From Pseudorhizobium pelagicum (GTDB lineage: Bacteria > Pseudomonadota > Alphaproteobacteria > Rhizobiales > Rhizobiaceae): a stretch of DNA of 64,000 bases. A model generated the notes under the pieces. That model searched no databases. It saw only the letters and a list, made by a program, of their open reading frames with translations, and was not told where the DNA came from. The stretch is from contig JOKI01000011.1 of the NCBI GenBank assembly GCA_000722615.1, positions 1 through 64,000 of the forward strand, given 5' to 3'. A program made the translations under genes and the position numbers. This document shows positions 37,277 to 45,304 of the stretch, in pieces (position 1 is the first letter of the stretch; each line of letters opens with the position of its first letter).

Positions 37277-38837
37277 GGGAAGCCTCGGCATGCGTGGTGT
37301 CGTGGATGCCGCCCATCATCAGGCCGATCCGCTCCAGGCTGAGTTCGCCGGCGGGATAGGCGCGGGAAAGACCGCCTTCGGAAATGACGGCGATCTTGGT
37401 CGCCACCTCGAAGATCTCGTCGAGATCCTGGCTGATCACCACCACCGCGGAGCCTGCCTTGGCCAGATCCACCAGCGCCTGGCGAATACGGCTCGCAGCG
37501 CCTGCATCGACGCCCCATGTGGGCTGGTTCACCACCAGAACGGCCGGCTGCCTGTCGAGCTCCCGCCCGACGATGAACTTCTGCAGGTTGCCTCCGGAGA
37601 GCGAGGCGGCGGCAGGATCCCTGCCGCTCTTGCGCACGTCCATCTCCTGGCAGATCCGCTGCGTCGCAGCCCCCACGGCATCGTGGCGAATGACGGAAAG
37701 CGTGCCGCCCGACAGGAAAGCGCTGCGATCCGACTGGCTGCGGGCCAGCAGCAGGTTGTCGGAAAGCCGCATGTTGGATACCGCCGCATGGCCGTGGCGC
37801 TCCTCGGGAACGAAGCCCGCACCAAGCAAGCGCCGTGCGTTTATTCCCGATGTGCCGACCGATTTGCCGCGGATCCGGATGGCATCGTTGTCGGAGACGG
37901 CAAACTCGCCCGACAGCGCGTCGAACAATTCGCCCTGGCCATTGCCGGCGACGCCGGCGATGGCCAGCACCTCCCCGGCGCAGACCTTCAGATCGATCCC
38001 CTTGAGCGATACGGCAAAGGGCGTGCGGGCCGGAACGGACAGCGTCGAGACTTCGATCTGCACCTCCCCCGGTGTGCCGATTTCGCCGCGCGACACGCCT
38101 GCGACGTCGGTTCCGACCATCATGCGGGCCAGCGACGCCGGCGTCTCCTGTCTCGGGTCGCATGTCCCCGTGACCTTGCCATGCCGCAAGACCGTCGCCC
38201 GGTCGCAAATACGGCGAACTTCTTCCAGCCGGTGGCTGATGTAGAGGACGGACCGTCCCTCCGACTTCAGCGTGAACAGCGTCTCGAACAGCCTGTCCGC
38301 TTCCTGCGGCGTCAGGACGGAGGTCGGCTCGTCGAGGATGATGAGCTTCGGGTTCTGCAACAGCGCCCGCACGATCTCGATGCGCTGGCGCTCCCCGACG
38401 GAGAGGTCGGCCACATGCGCCTTGGGATCAAGCGGAAGCCCATAGACCTTCGAGAGCCTTGCTGCCTCGTCGGAAATCTTCGCCAGTGAAATCTTCGGAT
38501 CCAGGGACAGCGCGATGTTTTCGGCAACCGTCAGCGCTTCGAACAGCGAGAAGTGCTGGAAGACCATTCCGATGCCGAGTGCGCGCGCTTCGCCGGGCGA
38601 AGTGATGGTGACCGGTCGGCCATCCCACAGGATCTCGCCGCCGCTCGGATCGAGAATGCCGAACAGCATTTTCACCAGAGTTGATTTTCCGGCGCCGTTT
38701 TCTCCAAGAAGCGCATGGATCTCTCCGGAAGCGATATCCAGATCGATGCCCGAGCAGGCGGCGAAGGCGCCGAAATGCTTCGTCAGCCCACGGACCGACA
38801 AGAGCGGATTGCTCGCTGATCCCTGCGTTACAGTCAC
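37266..38837 (-). CDS. ABC transporter ATP-binding protein, double cassette (BMP/nucleoside type)
   Basis: Energises the adjacent permeases. The 523-residue protein contains two ABC cassettes, as in ribose/nucleoside importers. The first has Walker A GENGAGKS at 45-52 and signature LSVGERQRIEI. The second has the degenerate Walker A GVAGNGQGE typical of this family and signature LSGGNLQKFIVG. The start is a GTG at 38837 with GAGGGGG 4 nt upstream, so upstream ATGs in the same open frame are rejected. First gene of the operon; the 157-bp gap to pcs should hold its promoter. Confidence 0.92.
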   Translation of the reverse strand: MTVTQGSASNPLLSVRGLTKHFGAFAACSGIDLDIASGEIHALLGENGAGKSTLVKMLFGILDPSGGEILWDGRPVTITSPGEARALGIGMVFQHFSLFEALTVAENIALSLDPKISLAKISDEAARLSKVYGLPLDPKAHVADLSVGERQRIEIVRALLQNPKLIILDEPTSVLTPQEADRLFETLFTLKSEGRSVLYISHRLEEVRRICDRATVLRHGKVTGTCDPRQETPASLARMMVGTDVAGVSRGEIGTPGEVQIEVSTLSVPARTPFAVSLKGIDLKVCAGEVLAIAGVAGNGQGELFDALSGEFAVSDNDAIRIRGKSVGTSGINARRLLGAGFVPEERHGHAAVSNMRLSDNLLLARSQSDRSAFLSGGTLSVIRHDAVGAATQRICQEMDVRKSGRDPAAASLSGGNLQKFIVGRELDRQPAVLVVNQPTWGVDAGAASRIRQALVDLAKAGSAVVVISQDLDEIFEVATKIAVISEGGLSRAYPAGELSLERIGLMMGGIHDTTHAEASHAH

Positions 38838-38994
38838 TGAACCCCCTCGTTCACGCCGTGCCACCTTCTTCGAGGCTTCTGAGAGCACTGGCGCGTTCTG
38901 CATGCGGGCGGGCGCCACAGGTCGGCGTCCGCACTTCCGTCATTGATAGCGAATTTGTTGCCTCGCACAACAGGAAACATGCACTGCGGAGCGC

Positions 38995-39729
38995 TTAGTC
39001 ACGCCTACCAAGGTTCGGAAACCACTGCAGGATTGCCCCGATGCAGTAGAGGTAGACGCCCGAAGCCACGACGCCGTAGACGAGCCAGTCCGGCGACCTG
39101 AAATGCAGCAGAAGCGAATAGCCGCTCAGCACGCACCAGAGGGTCAATATCGCCAGATTGAGGGGCCGCAGCCGCTTCACCCGCACCGGATGCAGGAAAT
39201 TGATCGGCAGGAAAGTCAGAAATACGGAGACCAGGACCACGATGAAGGCGGTCACTTCGCTTGCCTGGATGACGAAGAGCGTGAAGATCACCATGTTCCA
39301 GACCACCGGGAACCCGGAGAAGAAATACTCGTCGGTCTTCATGCCCATGTCGGCATAGTAGATGGCACTCGAGACGACGATCAGGCCGGCGGCGACGAAG
39401 GACCAGGGCTCGCCGATCATGCCGCTCTGGTAGAGGGCAAAAGCGGGCAGCAGGACGTAGGTGACATAGTCGATGATGTTGTCGAGCATGTCGCCGGACC
39501 AGTTCGGCAGCACTTCCCGGACCCTCAGTCGGCGGGCGATCGGACCGTCGATGCCGTCGACGAAAAGCGCGAGGCCAAGCCACCAGAACATGTCGACGAA
39601 GCGGTTCTCTCCGGCTGCCACGACGCCGAGAAAGGCGAGGAAGGATCCGGACGCCGTCAGCAGATGAACGGAGAACGCGCGCATCTCTGCGTAGGGCACT
39701 TTCCGGTAGTTGAAAATTCGTCTGATCAC
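38995..39729 (-). CDS. pcs: Phosphatidylcholine synthase
   Basis: Makes phosphatidylcholine in one step from CDP-diacylglycerol and choline; an inner-membrane enzyme of rhizobia, Brucella and a few others. The 244-residue protein has about eight hydrophobic segments and the CDP-alcohol phosphotransferase motif beginning DGIDGPIARRLRVREVLPNW and ending SGDMLDNIID (about 59-88). The N terminus (FNYRKVPYAEMRAFSVHLL) and the block DEYFFSGFPVVWNM match my memory of Sinorhizobium Pcs closely. It is divergent from the UbiH-type gene. A good marker that the host is a rhizobial relative. Confidence 0.95.
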   Translation of the reverse strand: MIRRIFNYRKVPYAEMRAFSVHLLTASGSFLAFLGVVAAGENRFVDMFWWLGLALFVDGIDGPIARRLRVREVLPNWSGDMLDNIIDYVTYVLLPAFALYQSGMIGEPWSFVAAGLIVVSSAIYYADMGMKTDEYFFSGFPVVWNMVIFTLFVIQASEVTAFIVVLVSVFLTFLPINFLHPVRVKRLRPLNLAILTLWCVLSGYSLLLHFRSPDWLVYGVVASGVYLYCIGAILQWFPNLGRRD

Positions 39730-39910
39730 GCGCCGTTCCCGTGCTTTTGTCTCGCCGACCTATGAGGTGAAACCGGGGCCATTGCAACCGGCTCGTTCCG
39801 CAGTCCGGCTTGCTTACGCAAGATTTATCGACTGCGCCACCACGTCCCATGGATTACGGTTCGGGAACGCTCTACATAGCGCAGAACGGTTTGCCGACGA
39901 GGATTGGGAC

Positions 39911-41113
39911 ATGCAGAACTATGAAATTGCCGTGATCGGCGGTGGCCTCGCAGGATCCATCGCAGCGCTCGCCATGGCGCGCGGTGGACGCAAGGTTCTG
40001 CTTGTCGCCCCCGGCCCCGCAAACGGCGATGAGCGCACCACGGCACTGATGGATCAGTCTATCCGTTTCATGGAGCGTCTCGGTCTCTGGGACACGATCG
40101 CTCCGAGTGCGGCTCCACTCTCTGTCATGCAGATCATCGACGGCACTGACCGGCTGCTCCGGGCGCCAACCGCGCAGTTTCGCGCCGCCGACGTCGGGCT
40201 CTATGCCTTCGGCTACAATATTCCCAATCGGGCGCTTCACGAGACGCTGCAGGCGGCGGTGGCCAGCGAGGCGAATGTGACGCGGGTCGCCACGCCGCTT
40301 GCCACCATCGTCCTTTCCAACGATCAGGCTCTGCTCGAGCTGGAAGACGGGCAGACCGTTTCCGCCTCCTTCGTGATCGGCGCCGACGGCCGCGGGTCAA
40401 AGGTGCGCGAGAGTGCCGGCATAGGCACCCGCCGCTGGGCCTATCCGCAGACCGCCGTCGTTCTCAACTTCGAGCACAGCCTGCCGCACGGCAATGTCTC
40501 CACGGAGTTCCACACCGAATCCGGCCCGTTTACCCAGGTCCCCCTGCCCGGTCAGCGTTCCAGCCTCGTCTGGGTGGTGAAGCCGCAGGAGGCCGAACGC
40601 CTTCTGTCGCTGTCGCCGGACGCGCTGTCGGCGGAAGTGGAAAGCCGGATGCAATCGATGCTGGGGAAAGTGACGGTCGAACCGGATCCGCAGTCCTGGC
40701 CGCTCTCAAGCCTGATCGCCGATCGCTTCGGTAAGGAGCGCATCGCCCTCGTCGGGGAAGCGGCGCACGCCTTTCCGCCGATCGGGGCGCAGGGCCTGAA
40801 CCTGTCGCTGCGCGACGTCATCGAGCTCGTCGAGATCCTGACGGCTGCGCCCGATCGTGCCATTCCATCCGACGCCGGGGATCGCTTCAACCGTCGCCGC
40901 CGCGCCGACATCATGAGCCGCACGCTCGGCGTCGATCTTCTCAACCGGTCGCTGCTGTCGGATTTCCTGCCCGTGCAGATGCTGCGGGCCGCCGGGCTGC
41001 ATCTGCTGAGCGCCGTGCCGCCGCTTCGCAATCTGATGATGCGCGAAGGGGTCGAGCCGGGTCGCGGCCTTCGCGCCTTCGTCGGCTCGCTAGGGAAAGA
41101 GGTCCGGCGGTAG
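39911..41113 (+). CDS. UbiH/UbiF-family FAD-dependent hydroxylase (ubiquinone biosynthesis)
   Basis: Class A flavin monooxygenase of 400 residues. Motifs in order: NAD/FAD dinucleotide fold IGGGLAGSIAALAMARGG at about 9-26, GADGRGSKVRE near 158, and the FAD ribityl motif VGEAAHAFPPIGAQGLNLSLRD near 280-300. This is the UbiH/F/L family that hydroxylates the ubiquinone ring; alphaproteobacteria often use one such enzyme for more than one position, so no letter is assigned. The start at 39911 follows GAGGATTGGGAC. The 3' end overlaps the convergent permease gene by 24 bp. Confidence 0.88.
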   Translation: MQNYEIAVIGGGLAGSIAALAMARGGRKVLLVAPGPANGDERTTALMDQSIRFMERLGLWDTIAPSAAPLSVMQIIDGTDRLLRAPTAQFRAADVGLYAFGYNIPNRALHETLQAAVASEANVTRVATPLATIVLSNDQALLELEDGQTVSASFVIGADGRGSKVRESAGIGTRRWAYPQTAVVLNFEHSLPHGNVSTEFHTESGPFTQVPLPGQRSSLVWVVKPQEAERLLSLSPDALSAEVESRMQSMLGKVTVEPDPQSWPLSSLIADRFGKERIALVGEAAHAFPPIGAQGLNLSLRDVIELVEILTAAPDRAIPSDAGDRFNRRRRADIMSRTLGVDLLNRSLLSDFLPVQMLRAAGLHLLSAVPPLRNLMMREGVEPGRGLRAFVGSLGKEVRR

Positions 41114-42052
41114 CATTCCCGTCGTGATCAGGTAGAGCAGCAGCGGCAGCGTCACCACCGACAGCACCGTCGTGATCAGCACGGTTGCCGACGCCCTTTC
41201 CTGCCAGACGCCGTACTGCTGGCTGATGACGAAGACGTTCGTGGCGGTCGGCAGACCCGCGAGCAGCACCGCCGAATAGACCCAGACCGGATCGAAATCG
41301 CCCGTGAGCGACAGGACGACATAGACGGTGGCCGGCAGCAGGATCAGCTTGGCGACGACCAGATATCCGATCTCGACCGGAACGCGGTTCAGCGGCCGAA
41401 GCGCCAGCGTCACGCCCATGGCAAACAGCGCGCAGGGCGCTGCCGCCTGGGCGAGGTAGTCCACGAGCCGCTGACCGGCGAGAGGGATTTCGGCCCCGCT
41501 GGCCGCCACGATGAAACCCAGTGCGGTCGAGAGAATGAAGGGGTGGAGCGCCACCTTGCGTAGCACCTCGCCCGCCAGCTGAAGCGGAGGGCGCCGGTCG
41601 CCACCGGCGACTGCCATCATGGCCGGAGCGACGATGAAGTGCATGGCGTTTTCAAAACAGACGATGAGGGCGACCGGCACGGCGGCAGCCTCGCCGAAGG
41701 CGAGCAACGCCAGGCCCGGTCCCATGTAGCCGATATTGCCATAGGCTCCGGCGAACGACTGGATCGTGGCATCGGCAAAACTTGCCTTCCGCGCGAAATA
41801 GATGAAGCCAAAGAGAACGCCATAGACGAGATAGGTGGCTGCGATGTCGGCGACGATGAAGTCAATCCGCGCCAGGTCCTCGATCGGCGTCCGCGACACC
41901 AGCTTGAAGAACAGCGCCGGCAGGGCCGCGTAGATGATGAAGGTATTCATCCAGCCGAGCGCTTCGGCCGGCTGCTTCGTCACCCGCGCCGCCAGATAGC
42001 CGATCAGGATGAGGCCGAAGAAGGGCAGCAGCAGTGCGACAATGTCGGCCAT
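41090..42052 (-). CDS. AEC (auxin efflux carrier) family transporter
   Basis: A 320-residue inner-membrane protein with about ten helices in two repeats, opening VALLLPFFGLILIGYLAARV and containing GYMGPGLALLAFGEAA and GLPTATNVFVISQQYGVW, which are AEC family blocks. Substrates in bacteria include malonate or other carboxylates; none can be assigned. GGGGGAGAACC precedes the ATG. Its last 24 bp overlap the convergent UbiH-type gene. Confidence 0.88.
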   Translation of the reverse strand: MADIVALLLPFFGLILIGYLAARVTKQPAEALGWMNTFIIYAALPALFFKLVSRTPIEDLARIDFIVADIAATYLVYGVLFGFIYFARKASFADATIQSFAGAYGNIGYMGPGLALLAFGEAAAVPVALIVCFENAMHFIVAPAMMAVAGGDRRPPLQLAGEVLRKVALHPFILSTALGFIVAASGAEIPLAGQRLVDYLAQAAAPCALFAMGVTLALRPLNRVPVEIGYLVVAKLILLPATVYVVLSLTGDFDPVWVYSAVLLAGLPTATNVFVISQQYGVWQERASATVLITTVLSVVTLPLLLYLITTGMLPPDLFP

Positions 42053-42094
42053 GGTTCTCCCCCATCAAACGCCTCGCCGGAGCGAAGGTTCGCC

Positions 42095-42847
42095 TTAGCC
42101 GATTTGCATCAGGATTGGGAAGGTCTGCTGGAACCAGATGGCGACGGCGCTGACGAAGCCGAAGATAAAGGCAAGACCGGTCAGGATGAGAAGCACGCCC
42201 ATGATCTTCTCGACGGCCCCGAGATAGCGCCGGAAGCGGCTGAGGAAGCGCATGAACGCGCCGGAAAAACCGGCCGCGATCCAGAAGGGCACGGCCAGGC
42301 CAAGCGAATAGATGGCCAGCAGCAGCGCCCCGTCCCCGACCGTTTCGCGGGAGGCCGCAACACCGAGGATTGCGCCCAGCACCGGACCGATGCAGGGCGT
42401 CCAGCCGAAGGCAAAGGCGAGCCCCATGACATAGGCACCCGAGAGCGTCGCCGGCTTGCCGCCGCCCTGGAAGCGCGCCTCGCGCGCCAGGATCCCGAGC
42501 CGGAAGACGCCGAGGAAATTCAGGCCCATGACGATGATGATGAGGCCGCCGATCTTCGACAGGAGGTCGAGGTGCTGGCGCAGAACGACGCCGATCGTCG
42601 ACGCGCCTGCCCCGAGTGCCACGAAGACCGTCGCAAACCCCAATGTGAAGAAGACCGCCGCGGTGAGAACGGCGCGCCGCGTGCTGACGACGGCACCCGA
42701 CGGCCCCTCGCCGCGGAACTCGTCGACGGAAATGCCGGCCATGTAGCAGAGATAGGGCGGCACCAGCGGCAGCACGCAGGGCGACAAGAAGGACAGCGCC
42801 CCGGCGAGCAGGGCGCTCAACAGCGAGATTTCGGCAATCGACAACAA
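42095..42847 (-). CDS. ccdA: CcdA/DsbD-type cytochrome c biogenesis transmembrane protein
   Basis: A 250-residue six-helix protein that passes reductant across the inner membrane, probably for cytochrome c maturation. Redox cysteines are seen in FLSPCVLPLVPPYLCY (about 20-35) and GWTPCIGPVLG, the pair conserved in CcdA. The start is unusual: the only usable codons between an upstream in-frame TGA and the conserved region are two consecutive TTG codons (42847/42844), with GGAG upstream. It lies 42 bp after the AEC gene's 5' end on the same strand. Confidence 0.85.
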   Translation of the reverse strand: MLSIAEISLLSALLAGALSFLSPCVLPLVPPYLCYMAGISVDEFRGEGPSGAVVSTRRAVLTAAVFFTLGFATVFVALGAGASTIGVVLRQHLDLLSKIGGLIIIVMGLNFLGVFRLGILAREARFQGGGKPATLSGAYVMGLAFAFGWTPCIGPVLGAILGVAASRETVGDGALLLAIYSLGLAVPFWIAAGFSGAFMRFLSRFRRYLGAVEKIMGVLLILTGLAFIFGFVSAVAIWFQQTFPILMQIG

Positions 42848-42976
42848 TCCACTCCAGCGTCAGGGCCAGCTGCCCTCTGGGGCCTGCGTAAAGCACGTGC
42901 CGCCTTTGATGCCAATCACCTTTTCGCGCTATCGCGCCGGCGCGGCGTTCGGCCGCGATTTTTGCCTTTTTTCCGG

Positions 42977-43005
42977 TTGACCCGGACCAGAGGTCTGCCT
43001 ATGTT
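42977..43005 (+). promoter_or_regulatory. Sigma-70 type promoter of tRNA-Lys
   Basis: TTGACC (42977-42982), 17-nt spacer, TATGTT (43000-43005), about 35 bp before the mature tRNA 5' end. Spacing is ideal and both hexamers are close to consensus. Confidence 0.72.
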
Positions 43006-43040
43006 CCGCGCACTTCCGCAGGGGCCGCGCTTCTGCCTGG

Positions 43041-43116
43041 GAGAGCGTAGCTCAGCCGGTAGAGCAACTGACTTTTAATCAGTAGGTCCAGGGTTCGAAC
43101 CCCTGCGCTCTCACCA
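43041..43116 (+). tRNA. tRNA-Lys (anticodon TTT)
   Basis: A full cloverleaf of 76 nt: acceptor arm GAGAGCG/CGCTCTC, anticodon stem ACTGA/TCAGT around CTTTTAA with anticodon TTT at 43074-43076, and T arm CAGGG-TTCGAAC-CCCTG. The discriminator is A and CCA is encoded. It marks the boundary between core genes and the accessory block. Confidence 0.97.
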
Positions 43117-43236
43117 CCATCCCCCAAGCCTCATCCGTTTTCAGATCGCCTCGCAGCGAATCGATCCGCTGTCACTGGCTGTTGACTTTCCTCGGTCAAT
43201 ATGAGCACAAATAGAGAACAAACGAGCGAGGCGCAG

Positions 43237-43416
43237 ATGAACCGCACCGAGGAAGTCATTGAACGGGCCATGGCCGCCGTTGCCGCGTCGCGGGCACGGC
43301 GCGAGCGGCAGGAGCGTGAGCGTAAGCAGGCGTTCGAGCGCATCCAGATCGCCATGCTGAAACGGCCGACGCTGCCGAAAGGCATTCAGGTGCAGATGCG
43401 GCTCGACCTGCATTGA
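43237..43416 (+). CDS. Small charged protein of unknown function
   Basis: A 59-residue ORF starting MNRTEEVIERAMAAV, with a helical, strongly Arg/Glu-rich core (ASRARRERQERERKQAFERI) suggesting a coiled coil or nucleic-acid contact. GAGG lies 5 nt before this ATG. An in-frame ATG at 43201 would add 12 residues but has no Shine-Dalgarno. No family recognised. Confidence 0.5.
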   Translation: MNRTEEVIERAMAAVAASRARRERQERERKQAFERIQIAMLKRPTLPKGIQVQMRLDLH

Positions 43417-43633
43417 CGCAATAGGCGCACTCACTATGCCAGCCGGCCGCCCATGCCCTTCCTTCGGGGGGCGCCGCAGGGATTCCGCTCGGTCGGAGAG
43501 GCACTGGCAGCGTGGAACATTACGACCAAAAAGCCGTTCTCTTTCAGCGCTTACCCTTCCCGAGCGCCGGAACGCGCGGCATCATCTTTTTCTCGATGTG
43601 GCTTGCAACCCCGCCGCGCGTTCCACCCTTCCG

Positions 43634-43648
43634 GTTCATTTCCGGTTC
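43634..43648. promoter_or_regulatory. Candidate LexA (SOS) box, GTTC-N7-GTTC
   Basis: GTTC (43634-43637), ATTTCCG, GTTC (43645-43648). It is embedded in a longer 11-bp direct repeat, TTCCGGTTCA, at 43629-43638 and 43640-43649. It lies 25 bp before the ATG of a 78-codon ORF. The spacing equals the uvrA box, but the centre is less AT-rich, and one or two chance matches are expected in 64 kb. Confidence 0.5.
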
Positions 43649-43673
43649 AGGCCCCATCCGGCAAGATCAGCTC

Positions 43674-43910
43674 ATGTCTTTGAACCGCATACGCTTCCAT
43701 CATCCGGTCGAGCCGGTCGAACTGGCCCTGCTGCAAAGGGTCTTCGATCGCGCCTGCCTGACCCGCAAGCTCTGCAAGCGCAGCCTCGAGGCGGAGAGCA
43801 TGGCCGTTCTCCTCGTCGACCTGTTTGCCCATGGCGTCCGCCAGGAACACCATCTTGCGGTGATGGTCGGCAATCGTCCTTTGTCCGCCGCGTCACGAAT
43901 GGCGCAGTGA
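43674..43910 (+). CDS. Small helical protein of unknown function, possibly SOS-controlled
   Basis: A 78-residue ORF, MSLNRIRFHHPVEPVELALLQ onward. It looks like a real small helical protein (VELALLQRVFDRACLTRK, ESMAVLLVDLFAHGVRQEHHL), a pattern I associate with uncharacterised rhizobial proteins but cannot name. There is no strong Shine-Dalgarno. The candidate SOS box directly upstream supports it being a gene. The opposite strand also has a 68-codon frame here (43647-43853), which I consider the shadow. Confidence 0.5.
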   Translation: MSLNRIRFHHPVEPVELALLQRVFDRACLTRKLCKRSLEAESMAVLLVDLFAHGVRQEHHLAVMVGNRPLSAASRMAQ

Positions 43911-44016
43911 CCTGCCATCCGGCCGGAGGCTGCGGTCGCGGTCGTCGCGCGACCGCCCTCGGCGTGACTGGCGAGGCAAGAACTGATTCCGAGTTACATG
44001 GTGCATTTCCCGGTGT

Positions 44017-44036
44017 ATATTGACGGTCGTCAATAT
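44017..44036. promoter_or_regulatory. CRP/FNR-family (FixK/NnrR-like) palindrome
   Basis: Perfect 9-bp arms ATATTGACG and CGTCAATAT around GT. The core TTGAC-N4-GTCAA fits the anaerobox/NnrR type (TTGA-N6-TCAA). It ends 24 bp before the ATG of the 134-residue membrane protein, so it overlaps or lies just downstream of the core promoter. Confidence 0.6.
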
Positions 44037-44060
44037 TGGCTCTGGCAGGAGGGGAATTTC

Positions 44061-44465
44061 ATGCCACGTCTCGCAAATCTATATTTCAAGACCGCCATCT
44101 GTTTCTTGATCATCGGCATCGCCATGGGGCTCCTGATGTCGATCTCGCAAGACCATGCACCCACGGGTGCCCATGCCCATACCAACCTGCTGGGCTGGGT
44201 GACGATGGCAATCTTCGGCGGCTATTATGCGCTCAATCCGGCCAAGGCCGAAACGCGCCTCGCCGTGCTGCAGTACTGGGTCTATACCGGCGGCGTCACC
44301 GTCATGGTCCCGAGCCTCTATCTGCTGCTGACCGGCAATCCCGGCATGGAGCCCCTTGTCGCGATTTCGTCGATCATCACCTTCATTGGCGTGCTGCTGT
44401 TTGCCGGCGTGATCTTCTCGCGCAGCAAGGCGGCCACGCAGCCCAACGCCCTGCCCTCGGCCTGA
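44061..44465 (+). CDS. Small four-helix membrane protein resembling a heme-copper oxidase subunit I fragment
   Basis: A 134-residue protein with four hydrophobic helices (about 10-28, 44-60, 72-91 and 98-119). The stretch GAHAHTNLLGWVTMAIFGG (38-53, H38 and H40) resembles the His-containing segment of cbb3/NorB-type oxidases, but the protein is far too short to be a complete catalytic subunit (about 450-550). Similar stand-alone proteins occur in alphaproteobacteria; their role is unknown to me. AGGAGGGG lies 6 nt before the ATG. The palindrome just upstream suggests oxygen- or NO-responsive control. Confidence 0.7.
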   Translation: MPRLANLYFKTAICFLIIGIAMGLLMSISQDHAPTGAHAHTNLLGWVTMAIFGGYYALNPAKAETRLAVLQYWVYTGGVTVMVPSLYLLLTGNPGMEPLVAISSIITFIGVLLFAGVIFSRSKAATQPNALPSA

Positions 44466-44543
44466 GCCGGAGGCGCGATCGGCCGCTGACGGTCCCGAAG
44501 AAGCCGCCCCAATGCGGTCAGCGCATCGGGGCGTGCGCCCTTG

Positions 44544-45302
44544 TCAGCTGGCGACGAAGGTGGGCGGCTCCACCGCGTAATGACGCTCGCCCCGCCCCAG
44601 GAGATAGACCTCGGGCTCCGGGTTTTCGCGGATCACGAAACCGGAGCTGCGCAGCATCGCTTCCATCGCCGGCTTGTTGGGGAAGAACCAGTTGGTCGGG
44701 TCGCTCGCATAGCGCTCCTCGACAAAGAACAGCTTCGGATAGTCCGGCTGGTCAAAGATGGACCATTCGGAGAAGTCGTAGTTCTCCTGCAGGTCCGGGA
44801 TGTCTTGGGCGCCGCGCTGCAGGCACTGGAAGAGCATCATGTCATCGACCACATGCTCGTAGAGAAGGTCGAGCGCCAGCAGCGGGTGGCGCAGGTGGTA
44901 GAGCACACCCATGAAGATCACCAGATCGAAGCGCTCCTTGAGCTTCGGCACCTCGTAGACCGACATCTGCCGGTATTCGATGTCGAGGCCCTCGTGCTCC
45001 GCGGCGAATTTCGCCTGGTTGAGGTAGTGCGGATCGGAATCGATCCCGAGCACACGTCCGGCGTTCCGGCGCTTCATCTCCATCGTGTAGAAGCCGGCGT
45101 TGCAGCCGATGTCGAGGACGCTTCGTCCTTCGAGGTCATCGGGAACGATGTGCTTGAAGCCCTGCCACTTGAAGCTTGGATAGTCCCCGAGGAAATGCTC
45201 GGGCGCCGTCTGGACGCCGCCGATCCGCATGTTCTGGAACCAGGGGCCAAGCTTTTCGATCTGCTGCCTCACGTTTTTCCCGCGGCTGCTCTGCGCATCC
45301 AT
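44544..45302 (-). CDS. SAM-dependent methyltransferase, CmoB-like
   Basis: A 252-residue class I methyltransferase. Motif I is DIGCNAGFYT at 64-73, the acidic end of strand 2 is GIDSDPHYLNQA, and FDLVIFMGVLYHLRHPLLAL is motif IV. The YHLRHP block and the layout resemble CmoB/DUF1698 proteins, but CmoB itself is longer and acts on tRNA. Here the gene is last in a sugar-nucleotide/glycosyltransferase operon, 2 bp after the preceding stop, so I infer methylation of a sugar or of an aglycone. Target unknown. Confidence 0.8.
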   Translation of the reverse strand: MDAQSSRGKNVRQQIEKLGPWFQNMRIGGVQTAPEHFLGDYPSFKWQGFKHIVPDDLEGRSVLDIGCNAGFYTMEMKRRNAGRVLGIDSDPHYLNQAKFAAEHEGLDIEYRQMSVYEVPKLKERFDLVIFMGVLYHLRHPLLALDLLYEHVVDDMMLFQCLQRGAQDIPDLQENYDFSEWSIFDQPDYPKLFFVEERYASDPTNWFFPNKPAMEAMLRSSGFVIRENPEPEVYLLGRGERHYAVEPPTFVAS

Positions 45303-45304
45303 TC

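Noticed and set aside
43182-43199. TTGAC-N8-GTCAA inverted repeat before the 59-residue ORF
   Set aside because: The spacing does not fit the FNR/NnrR class and no function could be attached to it.
43647-43853. Minus-strand 68-codon frame opposite the small gene at 43674
   Set aside because: It resembles a SlyX-like helix only weakly and overlaps the plus-strand ORF that has an upstream regulatory site. Cannot be excluded but is less likely.
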